Positions 7,269-17,356 are shown, numbered from the stretch's first letter. The stretch: DNA of 64,000 bases from Methylobacterium aquaticum (GCF_001043915.1 NZ_LABX01000103.1:1-64000), one strand, 5' to 3'. Numbers and translations: made by a program. The notes: generated by a model not told the origin, from the letters alone.

Positions 7269-8222
7269 GTGTTCCCCGCATGCGCGGGGATGAACCGCGA
7301 GTTTCCGTGGCTGCCGCCTACTGAGCGCAGTGTTCCCCGCATGCGCGGGGATGAACCGGATCTTCTTCGAGAGGTTGAGCGCCTCCTGGCGTGTTCCCCG
7401 CATGCGCGGGGATGAACCGCTTATCCAGGATCTAGAGGAGTCTGCTGCGCTGTGTTCCCCGCATGCGCGGGGATGAACCGCCGCCCGCGCCATCATCGCC
7501 GAGGGCTGTGGCGTGTTCCCCGCATGCGCGGGGATGAACCGTTCGCCGACGAGGGCGAGAAGGACTACCAGCAGTGTTCCCCGCATGCGCGGGGATGAAC
7601 CGCGATCTCGGCGCCCTCCCCGACGACGAGGGAGGTGTTCCCCGCATGCGCGGGGATGAACCGCACGCGCCAGAGATCAATGAGGGTGTGTATTGGTGTT
7701 CCCCGCATGGCGGGGATGAACCGCCGGCACGAAGATCAAGGTGGACGTGGACTCTGTGTTCCCCGCATGCGCGGGGATGAACCGGATCTCCTGCCCGAGT
7801 ACCGGGCGATCGAGAAGTGTTCCCCGCATGCGCGGGGATGAACCGTCGTCGGGCGGCCCGCGCGTCCGACACACCCAGTGTTCCCCGCATACGCGGGGAT
7901 GAACCGCTGCCGGAGCGATCGACGAACTTGCCGGACTTGTGTTCCCCGCATACGCGGGGATGAACCGTCGACGTTCGACTCGATCCCGATGCCCTTGTAG
8001 TGTTCCCCGCATACGCGGGGATGAACCGCCGCCATCCGCCGCGTTCAACTCCGGATCGGCGTGTTCCCCGCATACGCGGGGATGAACCGCCATCAAGGCG
8101 ATGTCGTCCGCCCTCAAAGGCGTGTTCCCCGCATGCACGCGGATGCACGCGGAGGACCCGAGCGTTATCTGCCGCATCGACGCGATCGAGGCCTGTTCCC
8201 TGGGCCCGCCGGGGTGAAGCAG
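7269..8222 (+). CRISPR. Type I-E CRISPR array, 14 good and 2 decayed repeats
   Basis: The repeats are 29 bp, GTGTTCCCCGC...GCGGGGATGAACCG, with a CCCCGC/GCGGGG stem, as in type I-E. They start at 7269, 7330, 7391, 7452, 7513, 7574, 7635, 7696, 7756, 7817, 7878, 7939, 8000 and 8061. All spacers between them are exactly 32 bp. The copy at 7696 lacks one base in the stem-loop (28 bp). The copies at 7878-8061 share a G-to-A change (CATACG instead of CATGCG). A decayed repeat starts at 8122 and a very decayed one near 8193, after a gap of about 42 bp. Decay at the right end and the repeat orientation both say that the leader is on the left and transcription is rightward. No cas gene lies anywhere in the window. 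Confidence 0.97.
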
Positions 8223-8283
8223 AGCCTTCATGCCACGCCACCACCTTCCCGCGCCCGCCGAAACCCGCTACGCCTCCCCCACC

Positions 8284-9153
8284 ATGCCGACCGAATCCTC
8301 CTCACCCGTCACCGTCGCCGCCGGCTCTGTCCGGTTCGGCAACCACCTGCCGCTGAGCCTGATCGCCGGGCCTTGCGCCCTGGAGGGCCGGAGCCATGCG
8401 CTCGAGGTTGCGGGCGCCCTGAAGGAGATGACGGCATCTCTCGGCATCGGCCTCGTCTTCAAGTCCTCGTTCGACAAGGCCAACCGCACCTCGGCCGGGT
8501 CGAGCCGGGGAATCGGCCTTGCCCAGGCGCTGCCGATCTTCGCCGAGATCCGCGAGACCCTGGGGCTGCCGGTCGTCACCGACGTGCACGAGGCCGGCCA
8601 CTGCGCCGCCGCGGCGGAGGCGGTGGACGTTCTCCAGATTCCGGCCTTCCTGTGCCGGCAGACCGACCTGCTGCTGGCGGCGGCCGCCACCGGCCGGGTG
8701 GTCAACGTCAAGAAGGGGCAGTTCCTCGCCCCCTGGGACATGGCTCATGTCGCGGCCAAGATCACCGGGGCCGGCAATCCCAACGTGCTGCTGACCGAGC
8801 GCGGCGCCTCCTTCGGCTACAACACCCTGGTGTCGGACATGCGCGCCCTGCCGATCATGGCGCAGGTGAGCGGCGGCCTGCCGGTGGTGTTCGACGCCAC
8901 CCACTCGGTGCAGCAGCCCGGCGGCCAGGGCGCCACCTCCGGCGGCCAGCGCGAATTCGTGCCGGTTCTGGCCCGGGCCGCGGTGGCGGTGGGGGTCGCG
9001 GGCGTGTTCATCGAGACCCATCCCGATCCCGACCGGGCGCCCTCCGACGGCCCCAACATGGTGCCATTGCGCCGGATGCCGGCGCTGCTGGCCGAGCTTC
9101 AAGCCTTCGACCGGCTCGCGAAAGCACGGGGATCGGACGGGGCCGGCGGCTGA
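8284..9153 (+). CDS. kdsA: 3-deoxy-8-phosphooctulonate (KDO-8-P) synthase
   Basis: Condenses phosphoenolpyruvate with D-arabinose 5-phosphate to KDO 8-phosphate, the first dedicated step of KDO for lipopolysaccharide. Motifs: [63 protein letters not shown] and [17 protein letters not shown]. The Cys in AGPC is the metal-binding residue of the metal-dependent class (Asn in E. coli KdsA). The protein is 289 aa from the ATG at 8284. An in-frame ATG at 8230 would add 18 residues not seen in the family. It starts about 60 bp after the last CRISPR repeat remnant and is 13 bp from the MFS gene. Confidence 0.95.
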   Translation: MPTESSSPVTVAAGSVRFGNHLPLSLIAGPCALEGRSHALEVAGALKEMTASLGIGLVFKSSFDKANRTSAGSSRGIGLAQALPIFAEIRETLGLPVVTDVHEAGHCAAAAEAVDVLQIPAFLCRQTDLLLAAAATGRVVNVKKGQFLAPWDMAHVAAKITGAGNPNVLLTERGASFGYNTLVSDMRALPIMAQVSGGLPVVFDATHSVQQPGGQGATSGGQREFVPVLARAAVAVGVAGVFIETHPDPDRAPSDGPNMVPLRRMPALLAELQAFDRLAKARGSDGAGG

Positions 9154-9166
9154 CCGGGCGGCGGCG

Positions 9167-10354
9167 ATGCAGGCCGTGGAAACGCCTCGGGCCGAGTCGC
9201 CCTCGCGCCTGATCGCGGTCCTGGCCGCCGGGGGCTTCGCCAGCACCTTCGCCGGACGGGTGGTGGAGCCGCTCGTCGGCGTGCTCGCCCGCGATCTTGC
9301 GAGCCCGCCCGCCACCGTGGCGCTCCTCTCCACCGCCTTCGCCCTGCCCTATGCGCTGATCCAGCCGGTGCTCGGGCCGGTGGGCGATGCGCTCGGCAAG
9401 GAGCGGGTGGTGGTGGCCTGCCTAGTCGTGCTGACCCTGGCGCTGGGCGCCTGCATCGTCGCCGACGACATCGGCACCCTGTTCGGCCTGCGCATGCTCG
9501 CCGGGGCGGCGGCCGGCGGGGTGATCCCGCTGTCCCTCGCCATGATGGGCGATCGCATCCCGATCGCGCAGCGCCAGGTGGCGATCGGCCGCTTCCTCGT
9601 CGCGGTGATCCTCGGCCAGCTCTCCGGCTCCACCCTCGCCGGGCTGATCGAGGGCGCGATCGGCTGGCGCGGGGTGTTCGGTCTCGCCGCCGGGGTCGGG
9701 GCTTCGGGCCTCTGCGGCGTCGCCCTCGGCTTCGCCCGGCGCCTGCGTGCGCCCGGCGGGCGCTTCGCCCTCGCGCCCGCCCTCACCCGCTACCGCGCCA
9801 TCCTGCGCACCCCCCGCGCCCGGGTGCTGTTTTCCGCCGTCTTCGTCGAGGCGATCGCGGTGTTCGGCATCTTCCCGCACCTCGCCCACCTGATCGAGGC
9901 GCGCGGCGAGGGCGGCCCGAAGGAGGCCGGGCTGGTGCTGGCGGGCTTCGCCGCCGGGGGGCTCGCCTATTCGCTGACCGTCGGGCTGCTGCTGCGTTTC
10001 CTCGGCCAGACCCGGATGCTGATGGCGGGCGGCGCGGTCTCGGCCGGAGCGCTGCTGGTCGTCGGCCTCGCCGGCTCCTGGCAGGCCGATGCGGCGGCGC
10101 TCGTGGCCCTCGGCCTCGGCTTCTACATGCTGCACAACACCTTCCAGGTGCAGGTGACCGAGGTCGCGCCGGAGGCCCGGGCCTCGGCGGTGGCGCTGCA
10201 CGCCTTCTCGTTCTTCTGTGGCCAGGCCCTCGGCGTCGCCGTGATGGGGCTCGGCCTCGAAGCCCTCGGCCAGCTGCCGGCTCTGGCGCTCTGCGCCGCC
10301 GCGATCCTGGTCCTTGGGCTCGCCACCGCCCGGCGCCTGGCCCGCGCGGGCTGA
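9167..10354 (+). CDS. MFS transporter
   Basis: A 395-residue inner-membrane protein with about 12 hydrophobic helices in two halves. The loop between helices 2 and 3 reads GPVGDALGKERVV, the usual G-x-x-x-D-x-x-G-(K/R)-(K/R) MFS signature. The N-terminal ~12 residues are cytoplasmic. It resembles drug-efflux (DHA1) members, but the substrate cannot be told. It follows kdsA by 13 bp and may be transcribed with it. The MFS gene separates kdsA from eno, which are often closer together in related bacteria. Confidence 0.85.
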   Translation: MQAVETPRAESPSRLIAVLAAGGFASTFAGRVVEPLVGVLARDLASPPATVALLSTAFALPYALIQPVLGPVGDALGKERVVVACLVVLTLALGACIVADDIGTLFGLRMLAGAAAGGVIPLSLAMMGDRIPIAQRQVAIGRFLVAVILGQLSGSTLAGLIEGAIGWRGVFGLAAGVGASGLCGVALGFARRLRAPGGRFALAPALTRYRAILRTPRARVLFSAVFVEAIAVFGIFPHLAHLIEARGEGGPKEAGLVLAGFAAGGLAYSLTVGLLLRFLGQTRMLMAGGAVSAGALLVVGLAGSWQADAAALVALGLGFYMLHNTFQVQVTEVAPEARASAVALHAFSFFCGQALGVAVMGLGLEALGQLPALALCAAAILVLGLATARRLARAG

Positions 10355-10557
10355 CGATCGGATTCGGCGACAAGTTCAGCCGGAATTCAGGAAGCCGGTG
10401 CGAGGATCAGCCTCAGTCACGCCGGGCCGGCGCGGCGGCCGGGTCGATGATCCGGCGCATGCAGGGCCGGCTGTCCCGGGGGCACGATTGCGGGAACTCT
10501 GACCCGCCGAGCTGGTTACCCGGGTCACATGGTTTGAACGAAAGCAGGAGATCAACG

Positions 10558-10878
10558 ATGCGCAAGCTGGCGATCATCCCGGCGCTCGCCGTCGCCCTCG
10601 GCGCGATGTCCACCGTCGCGCCCTCCCCGGCGCAGGCTCAAGGGTGGCGCGGCCATGGCTACGGCCACCATCACCACGGCTATGGCCGCGGCTATGCTGG
10701 TCGTCCTTATGCCTATGGCGGTCGCCGCCGCGGCATCTCGCCGGGCGCCGCGGTCGGCCTCGGCATCGCGGGTGCCGCCGTGGGGGCGATCGGCGCGGCG
10801 GCGGCGGCCGATGCGGCCCGCCGCAACGGCTATGGCTATTATGGCGCTCCGGCCCCGGCCTATGGCTACGGCTACTGA
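10558..10878 (+). CDS. Secreted Tyr/Gly/His-rich small protein with glycine-zipper helix
   Basis: A 106-residue protein. Residues 1-27 form a clear signal peptide ending PAQAQ. Next comes a segment of GHGYGHHHHGYGRGYAGR type, then a hydrophobic Ala/Gly helix (PGAAVGLGIAGAAVGAIGAAA) and a YGYYGAP...YGYGY tail. Such proteins are common in Methylobacterium and their role is unknown; the His/Tyr-rich part might bind metal. The ATG at 10558 has a strong GCAGGAG ribosome binding site. A longer frame from 10447 is not used because it would bury the signal peptide. An intrinsic terminator follows. Confidence 0.75.
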   Translation: MRKLAIIPALAVALGAMSTVAPSPAQAQGWRGHGYGHHHHGYGRGYAGRPYAYGGRRRGISPGAAVGLGIAGAAVGAIGAAAAADAARRNGYGYYGAPAPAYGYGY

Positions 10879-10907
10879 GGACGCCCGAACCGCGAGTGGT
10901 TCGTGAG

Positions 10908-10945
10908 GAGCGGCCGGGGCGACCCGGCCGCTCTTCTTGTCTTTA
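10908..10945 (+). terminator. Intrinsic terminator after the Tyr/Gly-rich gene
   Basis: An 11-bp perfect stem (10908-10918 with 10923-10933), loop GCGA, followed by TTCTTGTCTTT. It sits 29 bp after the stop codon. Confidence 0.8.
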
Positions 10946-10946
10946 A

Positions 10947-11115
10947 GATCAACCGCCCAGGATGCTGACGCATCGATTCGATCTCGGGCAGGTCCGGGAT
11001 CGACGGGGCCGTCAACCCATCTCGAATTTTCGACGTCAAGCCCAGATGTCCGGGATTTTGGGCTTGGCGAAACTTCGCGAACGGAACCAAAGGTCGGTTT
11101 CTTTCGACCGCTGGT
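10947..11115. repeat. Dispersed convergent-junction repeat, copy 2 (full)
   Basis: Homologous along its whole length to copies 1 and 6: GATCAACCGCCCAGGATGCTGACGCAT, then the GATCTCGGGCAG...CCGGGATCG near-palindrome, the AAGCCCA...GGGCTTGGCG stem, and the terminal ACCAAAGGTCG...ACCGCTGGT part. Here the outer ends are less perfectly paired. It fills the gap between the small secreted protein gene (+) and queF (-), which are convergent. Confidence 0.85.
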
Positions 11116-11121
11116 GAAAGA

Positions 11122-11601
11122 TCAGCCGCGCGCGCGATACGGCGGCACGCCCTGATCGGGCAGCCAGACCGAGGCGGGCGGGGTGCCGGTCTGCCAGAAC
11201 ACGTCGATCGGGATGCCGCCGCGCGGATACCAGTAGCCGCCGATGCGGAGATATCGCGGCTCCAGCAGCGCGGTCAGCCGGCGGCCGATGCCGACGGTGC
11301 AATCCTCGTGGAAGGCGCCGTGATCGCGAAAGCTGTGCAGGTAGAGCTTCAGCGACTTCGACTCGACCAGCCACTGGTCCGGCACGTAGTCGATCACCAG
11401 GATGGCGAAGTCGGGCTGTCCGGTCACCGGGCAGAGCGAGGTGAATTCCGGCGCGGTGAAGCGGGCGCAGTAATCGGTATCCGGGTGCGGGTTCGGCACG
11501 CGGTCGAGCTGGGCCTCGTCGGGCGAGCGCGGCTGGGCGCTGAGCTGCCCGAGCTGGCGAGCGTGGTGCGACAGGTCTTGGGTCATCGTGTACTGGGTCA
11601 T
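11122..11601 (-). CDS. queF: NADPH-dependent preQ0 reductase QueF
   Basis: Reduces 7-cyano-7-deazaguanine (preQ0) to preQ1 for queuosine in tRNA. The protein has 159 residues, the size of the single-domain (YkvM-type) enzymes. The active-site Cys57 is in [13 protein letters not shown] with Asp64 close by. The QueF signature E-(S/L)-K-S-x-K-x-(Y/F) appears as [16 protein letters not shown], followed by FHEDC and [14 protein letters not shown]. The ATG at 11601 is preferred over the one at 11586 because an AGGA lies at the right distance before it. It is divergent from eno, with a 214-bp gap. Confidence 0.93.
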   Translation of the reverse strand: MTQYTMTQDLSHHARQLGQLSAQPRSPDEAQLDRVPNPHPDTDYCARFTAPEFTSLCPVTGQPDFAILVIDYVPDQWLVESKSLKLYLHSFRDHGAFHEDCTVGIGRRLTALLEPRYLRIGGYWYPRGGIPIDVFWQTGTPPASVWLPDQGVPPYRARG

Positions 11602-11614
11602 GGCCGTCCTATAG

Positions 11615-13096
<1,482 letters not shown>

Positions 13097-13108
13097 ACCT
13101 CGTGGGGT

Positions 13109-13140
13109 GGAGGGGCATCGGACGCCCCTCCCCGCCTTTA
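13109..13140 (+). terminator. Hairpin terminator after eno
   Basis: GGAGGGGC (13109-13116) pairs with GCCCCTCC (13124-13131), loop of 7 bases, then CCGCCTTTA and AAAA. Confidence 0.65.
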
Positions 13141-13146
13141 AAAACA

Positions 13147-14103
13147 TCATGCCTTGCAGGCCGCCTCCGGGCGGCCTTTTCGGTGGGCGCGCAGAGTCCG
13201 TAATGGCGCGAACACCACGACGTTGCCGGCCAGCACCAGGGCGAAGCCGAGAGCGGCGAGCGGCGTCACCCGGTAGCCTTCCGCGAAGACCGAGATCGTG
13301 AGCGCCACGACCGGAAACAGCACGGTCATGTAGGCGGCCTTCTCGGGGCCGATCCGGTGCACCACCGTCAGGTAGGCGGTGAAGCCGATCACCGAGCCGG
13401 GAATCGCGAGGTAGAGGAGCGCCCCGACATAGGCCGGCGACGGATCGAAGCCGAACGGCACGCCGCGCAGGGCCGCGACCGTCGCCACCAGGGCGGCGCC
13501 GTACAGCATCCCGTAGGCGTTCACCGTGGCGACCGGCAGCCCATGGCGCTGGTTGCGGGCCGAGACGAGATTGCCGGCCGAGAAGAACCAGGTGCCGAGA
13601 AGCGCGAGGCCGAGACCGATCGCGGTGTCCCGGTCGAGGGCGGTGCCGATGAGCGTGTCCCGGAACAGGCAGGCGATGCCGAGAAGCCCGATCACCGCCC
13701 CGGCGAGCACCCGCGGCGCCGGGCGGCGGCGGTGGAAGAAATAGGCGTTGGCGACGTTGAACACGGTGGCGGCGGAAAAGACCACCGAGACGATCCCGCT
13801 CGGGACCGAGCGCGTGGCGAGGTAGAAGCAGGCGAAGTTGCACGAGAACAGGCACACAGCCTGCAACAGCACGAAGGGCTGGTGCCGCCACGGAATGGTC
13901 TTGATCCGCCCGCTGAGGGCCAGCGCACAGAACAGCACCGCGCCGGCCAGCGCGAAGCGATAGGCGATCGACGCCTCGAAGGCGATCGCACCGAGCTGGT
14001 GCTTGATGGCGATCCAGGTCGTGCCCCAGATGAGCACGGTCAAGGCATAGAGGAAGGCGGTCACGGCGTGTCGGTTTCCGGTGGGCTTGTGAGCCACCGG
14101 CAT
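13147..14103 (-). CDS. EamA/DMT-family transporter
   Basis: A 318-residue inner-membrane protein with ten hydrophobic helices in two EamA repeats. Repeat 1 includes TVLIWGTTWIAIKHQLG and AYRFALAGAVLF; repeat 2 includes GTWFFSAGNLVSARN and the GFTAYLTVVHRIGPEKAAYMTVLFPVVAL segment near the end. Homologues export amino acids or other small metabolites, but the substrate here is not known. It is transcribed away from the AraC-type regulator gene, which is a likely controller. Its last codons contain an eno terminator on the other strand. Confidence 0.88.
   Translation of the reverse strand: MPVAHKPTGNRHAVTAFLYALTVLIWGTTWIAIKHQLGAIAFEASIAYRFALAGAVLFCALALSGRIKTIPWRHQPFVLLQAVCLFSCNFACFYLATRSVPSGIVSVVFSAATVFNVANAYFFHRRRPAPRVLAGAVIGLLGIACLFRDTLIGTALDRDTAIGLGLALLGTWFFSAGNLVSARNQRHGLPVATVNAYGMLYGAALVATVAALRGVPFGFDPSPAYVGALLYLAIPGSVIGFTAYLTVVHRIGPEKAAYMTVLFPVVALTISVFAEGYRVTPLAALGFALVLAGNVVVFAPLRTLRAHRKGRPEAACKA
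13159..13180 (+). terminator. Second terminator for eno, inside the 3' end of the convergent gene
   Basis: GGCCGCC (13159-13165), tetraloop TCCG, GGCGGCC (13170-13176), then TTTT. It has the classic intrinsic form on the + strand. It lies within the last codons of the EamA gene on the - strand. Confidence 0.7.
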
Positions 14104-14252
14104 AGGCCGGGCCGGCGCCCGCGGGCTTCCCGGTTCCGGCGGTGGCGTTGCCGATTCTTGGGGTTTTCAGCACCCTCACGGCTGCGGACCCGGTTGCCGG
14201 ACATCCCGGGCACCCCCTACGGTCTCACGGCGACGACCTTCTGGCCCACACC

Positions 14253-15116
14253 GTGACCGAGCCGAATCCCGACGTCCACGACGCCCTCTCCCGCACCGGC
14301 GCGGCGCTCCTGCGCAACGTCGAGATCGGGCGCGGGCTGTCGCTGGCCGAGTGGCGGAACCGCGACAACCGCGCCCGCTACGACCGGCCGGACCATCACA
14401 CTTTGAGCCTCTATCTCGAAGGCGGCGAGGGCGTGGTGCGAGAGGACGGCGCGGTATCGGGCGGCGGGCCGGACAAGCTCTGCCTGCTGCCCGCCGGCCA
14501 CGAGAGCCGGTGGCTGATCGGCGGTCCCTTACGGATGCTCCACCTCTACGTCGCGCCCGAGACGCTGGCCTACCAGGCGGTGAGCGCCCTCGACGTCGAT
14601 CCCCGCGCGATCTCCTTACGCGAGCTGACTTTTGCCGAGGATCCCGCCACCGCGATGCTGATGCGCGGCGCCGTCCTGCCCCTCGACTGGGCGGCGGGTG
14701 CCGACCGGATGGCGCTCGGGAGCGCCTGCCACCTGCTGCTCCACGCCCTGCTGCGGCGCCATGCCGGCCGCGGCGCGCGGGCGGTGACGGGCGGCCTCGC
14801 GCCCGCCATCCGGCGCCGCATCGCGGATCTGATCGAGGCGCGCCTCGCCGAAGCCCTGAGCCTTGAGGTCCTGGCCGACGAGGCGGGCCTGAGCACCTTC
14901 CACTTCGCCAAGATGTTCAAGGCGAGCTTCGGCGTGCCGCCACACCGCTACGTGACCGAGCGGCGGATCGCGCGGGCCAAGGCGCTGCTGGCGGAAGGGC
15001 GGACGAGCCTCGCCGAGATCGCGCTGACCTGCGGCTTCGCCTCGCAGAGCCACTTCACCCGCCGCTTCGCCCAGGCGACCGGCCTCACGCCGGCGGCGTG
15101 GCGGGGGGCTGCGTGA
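14253..15116 (+). CDS. AraC-family transcriptional regulator
   Basis: A 287-residue regulator. The N-terminal two thirds are a cupin-like sensor region (HTLSLYLEGGEG..., LLPAGHESRW..., LHLYVAP). The C-terminal ~100 residues hold two helix-turn-helix motifs: SLEVLADEAGLSTFHFAKMFKASFGVPPHRY and SLAEIALTCGFASQSHFTRRFAQATGLTPAAWR. I use the GTG at 14253 because the homologous part starts just after it. An in-frame ATG at 14142 would add 37 residues of doubtful meaning. It is divergent from the EamA transporter gene and may regulate it and itself. Confidence 0.82.
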   Translation: MTEPNPDVHDALSRTGAALLRNVEIGRGLSLAEWRNRDNRARYDRPDHHTLSLYLEGGEGVVREDGAVSGGGPDKLCLLPAGHESRWLIGGPLRMLHLYVAPETLAYQAVSALDVDPRAISLRELTFAEDPATAMLMRGAVLPLDWAAGADRMALGSACHLLLHALLRRHAGRGARAVTGGLAPAIRRRIADLIEARLAEALSLEVLADEAGLSTFHFAKMFKASFGVPPHRYVTERRIARAKALLAEGRTSLAEIALTCGFASQSHFTRRFAQATGLTPAAWRGAA

Positions 15117-15139
15117 GGCTCCGCGGGTGATGTCTCGCG

Positions 15140-15451
15140 TCACGCCGCCGGCTTGTCGGCCCGCGTCACGCTGAGCGGCAGGCCCAGCGCCTGCAACACC
15201 GCCCGCACCGTCTCGAAGCCCGGATTGCCGGTCTGCGAGAGTGCCTTGTAGAGGCTCTCGCGGCTCAGGCCCGCCTCGCGGGCGATCTGGCTCATCCCAC
15301 GGGTGGGGGCGACGATCCCGATCGCGTCGCGGATCAGCGCGGGGTCGCCGTCCTCAAGAACGGCCTCGATGTCCAGCGCGATGTCCTCGTCGGTTCTCAA
15401 ATGCTCCGCCGTGTCGTGCAGAAAATCTCCAGCGGCATCATCACACCTCAT
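15140..15451 (-). CDS. HigA-like antitoxin (addiction module antidote)
   Basis: A 103-residue protein with a C-terminal helix-turn-helix, MSQIAREAGLSRESLYKALSQ, followed by GNPGFETVRAVLQALGLPLSV, typical of the HigA-like addiction-module antidotes that pair with Gp49/RelE-type toxins. Its ATG at 15451 overlaps the end of the ancestral toxin frame (15441-15443), the usual arrangement for coupled toxin-antitoxin translation. As the toxin is interrupted, this antitoxin may now be free of its partner or may act only as a repressor. Confidence 0.85.
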   Translation of the reverse strand: MRCDDAAGDFLHDTAEHLRTDEDIALDIEAVLEDGDPALIRDAIGIVAPTRGMSQIAREAGLSRESLYKALSQTGNPGFETVRAVLQALGLPLSVTRADKPAA

Positions 15452-15800
15452 TCGCGAGGGACTTGCGGTCCGGGCTTGGCGGTCCGGGCTTGGCGGTCCT
15501 GATGTCTCGTTCCTGGCTGCTCTTGTTCCGGCCGCAGAACAGGATAACCAAGGTCGTCCCGCGCTGGACGAAGTAGACCCGCTATCCCGGGCCGTCGTCG
15601 ATCCTCATGTCCGAGACGCTTTCGCTTGCGAGCTTCACATCTCCCGGATTGCCCAGGCGCATCCGGTTGATTCGTGCCTCGATCCGCACCGCCGCCCGCC
15701 GATCATGCAGGCCGTCGATCCAGGCAGCGCATGTGGCGGTTCGGCGGATCTCGACCACGCGGTATCGTATCCGACAGGATACAGTTTCGTCAGGCTCCAC
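15441..15800 (-). pseudogene. RelE/HigB-type toxin interrupted by an amber codon
   Basis: Reads RYRVVEIRRTATCAAWIDGLHDRRAAVRI...GNPGDVKLASESVSDMRIDDGPG, then TAG (15584-15582), then in the same frame RVYFVQRGTTLVILFCGRNKSSQERDI to a TGA at 15443-15441. The family (Gp49-like, PF05973) has the motif GPGYRVYFVQRG exactly here, so the TAG replaces the Tyr codon with one base change. The possible starts are ATG 15800 or GTG 15758. Without the stop it would be roughly 105-119 aa. The 3' end overlaps the antitoxin start as in intact modules. A sequencing error cannot be excluded. Confidence 0.82.
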
Positions 15801-15872
15801 GCTTCATGTCGAGGGCCGGTCGTCGGTCGCGCTTTACGCCTTCCTTAACCCTCCCACCCCATCCTCGCCCGC

Positions 15873-16184
15873 ATGGTAGTCCGTCGTCGCGCCCGTGCCG
15901 TCCTGTTGCCGCTCGGCCTCTACGCCGTGTCGATCCTCGTGGTCGGCTACTTCCTGCACGAGGCCGAGAGCGGAAGCCGCGGCCTCGAAGCCAAGCGGGC
16001 CCTGAAGATCCAGGCCTACAACCTCCAGCAGGAGCTCGATGCCACCAAGGCCGATCGGGCCGAGTGGGAACGGCGCGTGGCGCTCCTGCGCAGCGACCAG
16101 ATCGACCGCGACCTCCTGGAGGAGCGGGCCCGGGTGGTGCTCGGCCGCGTCCATCCCAACGACGTCGTCATCATCACCCCGTGA
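15873..16184 (+). CDS. ftsB: FtsB/DivIC-family septum formation initiator
   Basis: A 103-residue bitopic membrane protein. A short basic N-terminus (MVVRRRARA) precedes one transmembrane helix (residues about 10-28, LLPLGLYAVSILVVGYFL). A periplasmic coiled coil follows (about 35-75), and then the conserved DLLEERARVVLGRVHPNDVVII. FtsB-type proteins join FtsL and FtsQ at the division site. It lies just upstream of pdhA, the usual place in Hyphomicrobiales, which supports the call. Confidence 0.88.
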   Translation: MVVRRRARAVLLPLGLYAVSILVVGYFLHEAESGSRGLEAKRALKIQAYNLQQELDATKADRAEWERRVALLRSDQIDRDLLEERARVVLGRVHPNDVVIITP

Positions 16185-16301
16185 GGCGGAAGGCTGCGGA
16201 GAGACCACTCCGGGGAGCGGCTTTCCGTCCCGAACCGCTCGATTTGCGCGGCCACCTGCCCTAGAAACGCTCCCATAAGGGTAGCAGCCGGGAGGGTGCC
16301 G

Positions 16302-17345
16302 ATGGAAGCCGCGAAAGAGGCGCGCCGCGGGAGCGACGAGACCCGCGAGAAGGCGGCCCCGCCGCACACGGCCTCGAACGTTCCGGCCTTCAGCCGTGAC
16401 GAGGACCTGCACGCCTATCGCGAGATGCTGCTGATCCGCCGCTTCGAGGAGAAGGCCGGCCAGCTCTACGGCATGGGCCTGATCGGCGGCTTCTGCCACC
16501 TCTATATCGGCCAGGAGGCCGTGGTGATCGGGGTCCAGATGGCCTCGAAGGACGGCGACCAGGTCATCACCGGCTACCGCGACCACGGCCATATGCTGGC
16601 CTGCGGCATGGACCCGAAGGGCGTGATGGCCGAGCTGACCGGCCGCCGGGGGGGCTATTCCCGCGGCAAGGGCGGCTCGATGCACATGTTCTCCCGCGAA
16701 AAGAATTTTTATGGCGGCCACGGCATCGTCGGTGCCCAGGTCTCTCTCGGCACCGGAATCGGCTTCGCCAACAAGTATCGCGGCGATGGCGCGGTCAGCC
16801 TGACCTACATGGGCGACGGCGCGGCCAACCAGGGCCAGGTCTACGAGAGCTTCAACATGGCGCAGCTGTGGAAGCTGCCCGTGGTCTATGTGATCGAGAA
16901 CAACCGCTACGCCATGGGCACCTCGGTCTCGCGGGCCTCGGCCCAGACCGACTTCTCGAAGCGCGGCGTCTCCTTCGGCATCCCGGGCGAGCAGGTCGAC
17001 GGCATGGACGTGCGCGCCGTGCGCGAGGCGGCGACGCGGGCCATCGCGCATGCCCGCGACGGGGAAGGGCCCTACATCCTCGAGATGCAGACCTACCGCT
17101 ACCGCGGCCACTCGATGTCCGATCCGGCCAAGTACCGGACCAAGGACGAGGTCGCCCGCATGCGCGAGGAATCCGACCCGATCGAGCAGGTCCGCAAGCG
17201 CCTGCTCGGGGCCCACACGGTGCCGGAGGACGAGATCAAGGCGGTCGACGCCAAGGTGCGGGAGATCGTGAACGAGTCGGCGGAGTTCGCCACCAATGAT
17301 CCCGAGCCGGATCCGTCCGAGCTTTGGACCGACATCCTGCTCTGA
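16302..17345 (+). CDS. pdhA: Pyruvate dehydrogenase E1 component, alpha subunit
   Basis: With PdhB, decarboxylates pyruvate and acetylates the lipoyl group of E2. It has 347 residues. Seen are LIRRFEEKAGQLYGMG, FCHLYIGQEAVVIG, YRDHGHMLACG, the thiamine diphosphate motif GDGAANQGQVYESFNMA...VIENN, and the loop YRYRGHSMSDPAKYRTKDE. The ATG at 16302 follows a GGGAGGG ribosome binding site at 16290-16296. The upstream GTG at 16296 lies inside that site. It is the first gene of the pdh operon and is followed 11 bp later by a small winged-helix gene rather than directly by pdhB. Confidence 0.95.
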   Translation: MEAAKEARRGSDETREKAAPPHTASNVPAFSRDEDLHAYREMLLIRRFEEKAGQLYGMGLIGGFCHLYIGQEAVVIGVQMASKDGDQVITGYRDHGHMLACGMDPKGVMAELTGRRGGYSRGKGGSMHMFSREKNFYGGHGIVGAQVSLGTGIGFANKYRGDGAVSLTYMGDGAANQGQVYESFNMAQLWKLPVVYVIENNRYAMGTSVSRASAQTDFSKRGVSFGIPGEQVDGMDVRAVREAATRAIAHARDGEGPYILEMQTYRYRGHSMSDPAKYRTKDEVARMREESDPIEQVRKRLLGAHTVPEDEIKAVDAKVREIVNESAEFATNDPEPDPSELWTDILL

Positions 17346-17356
17346 AGGTCGGCGAC

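Noticed and set aside
7083-8244. Open frames on both strands through 7.1-8.2 kb with repeated GSSPRMRGT / FIPAHAGN words
   Set aside because: They are translations of the CRISPR repeats (61-bp period) and not proteins.
15582-15800. A complete 72-residue gene
   Set aside because: The sequence after the TAG continues the toxin family in the same frame, so it is better read as an interrupted toxin.
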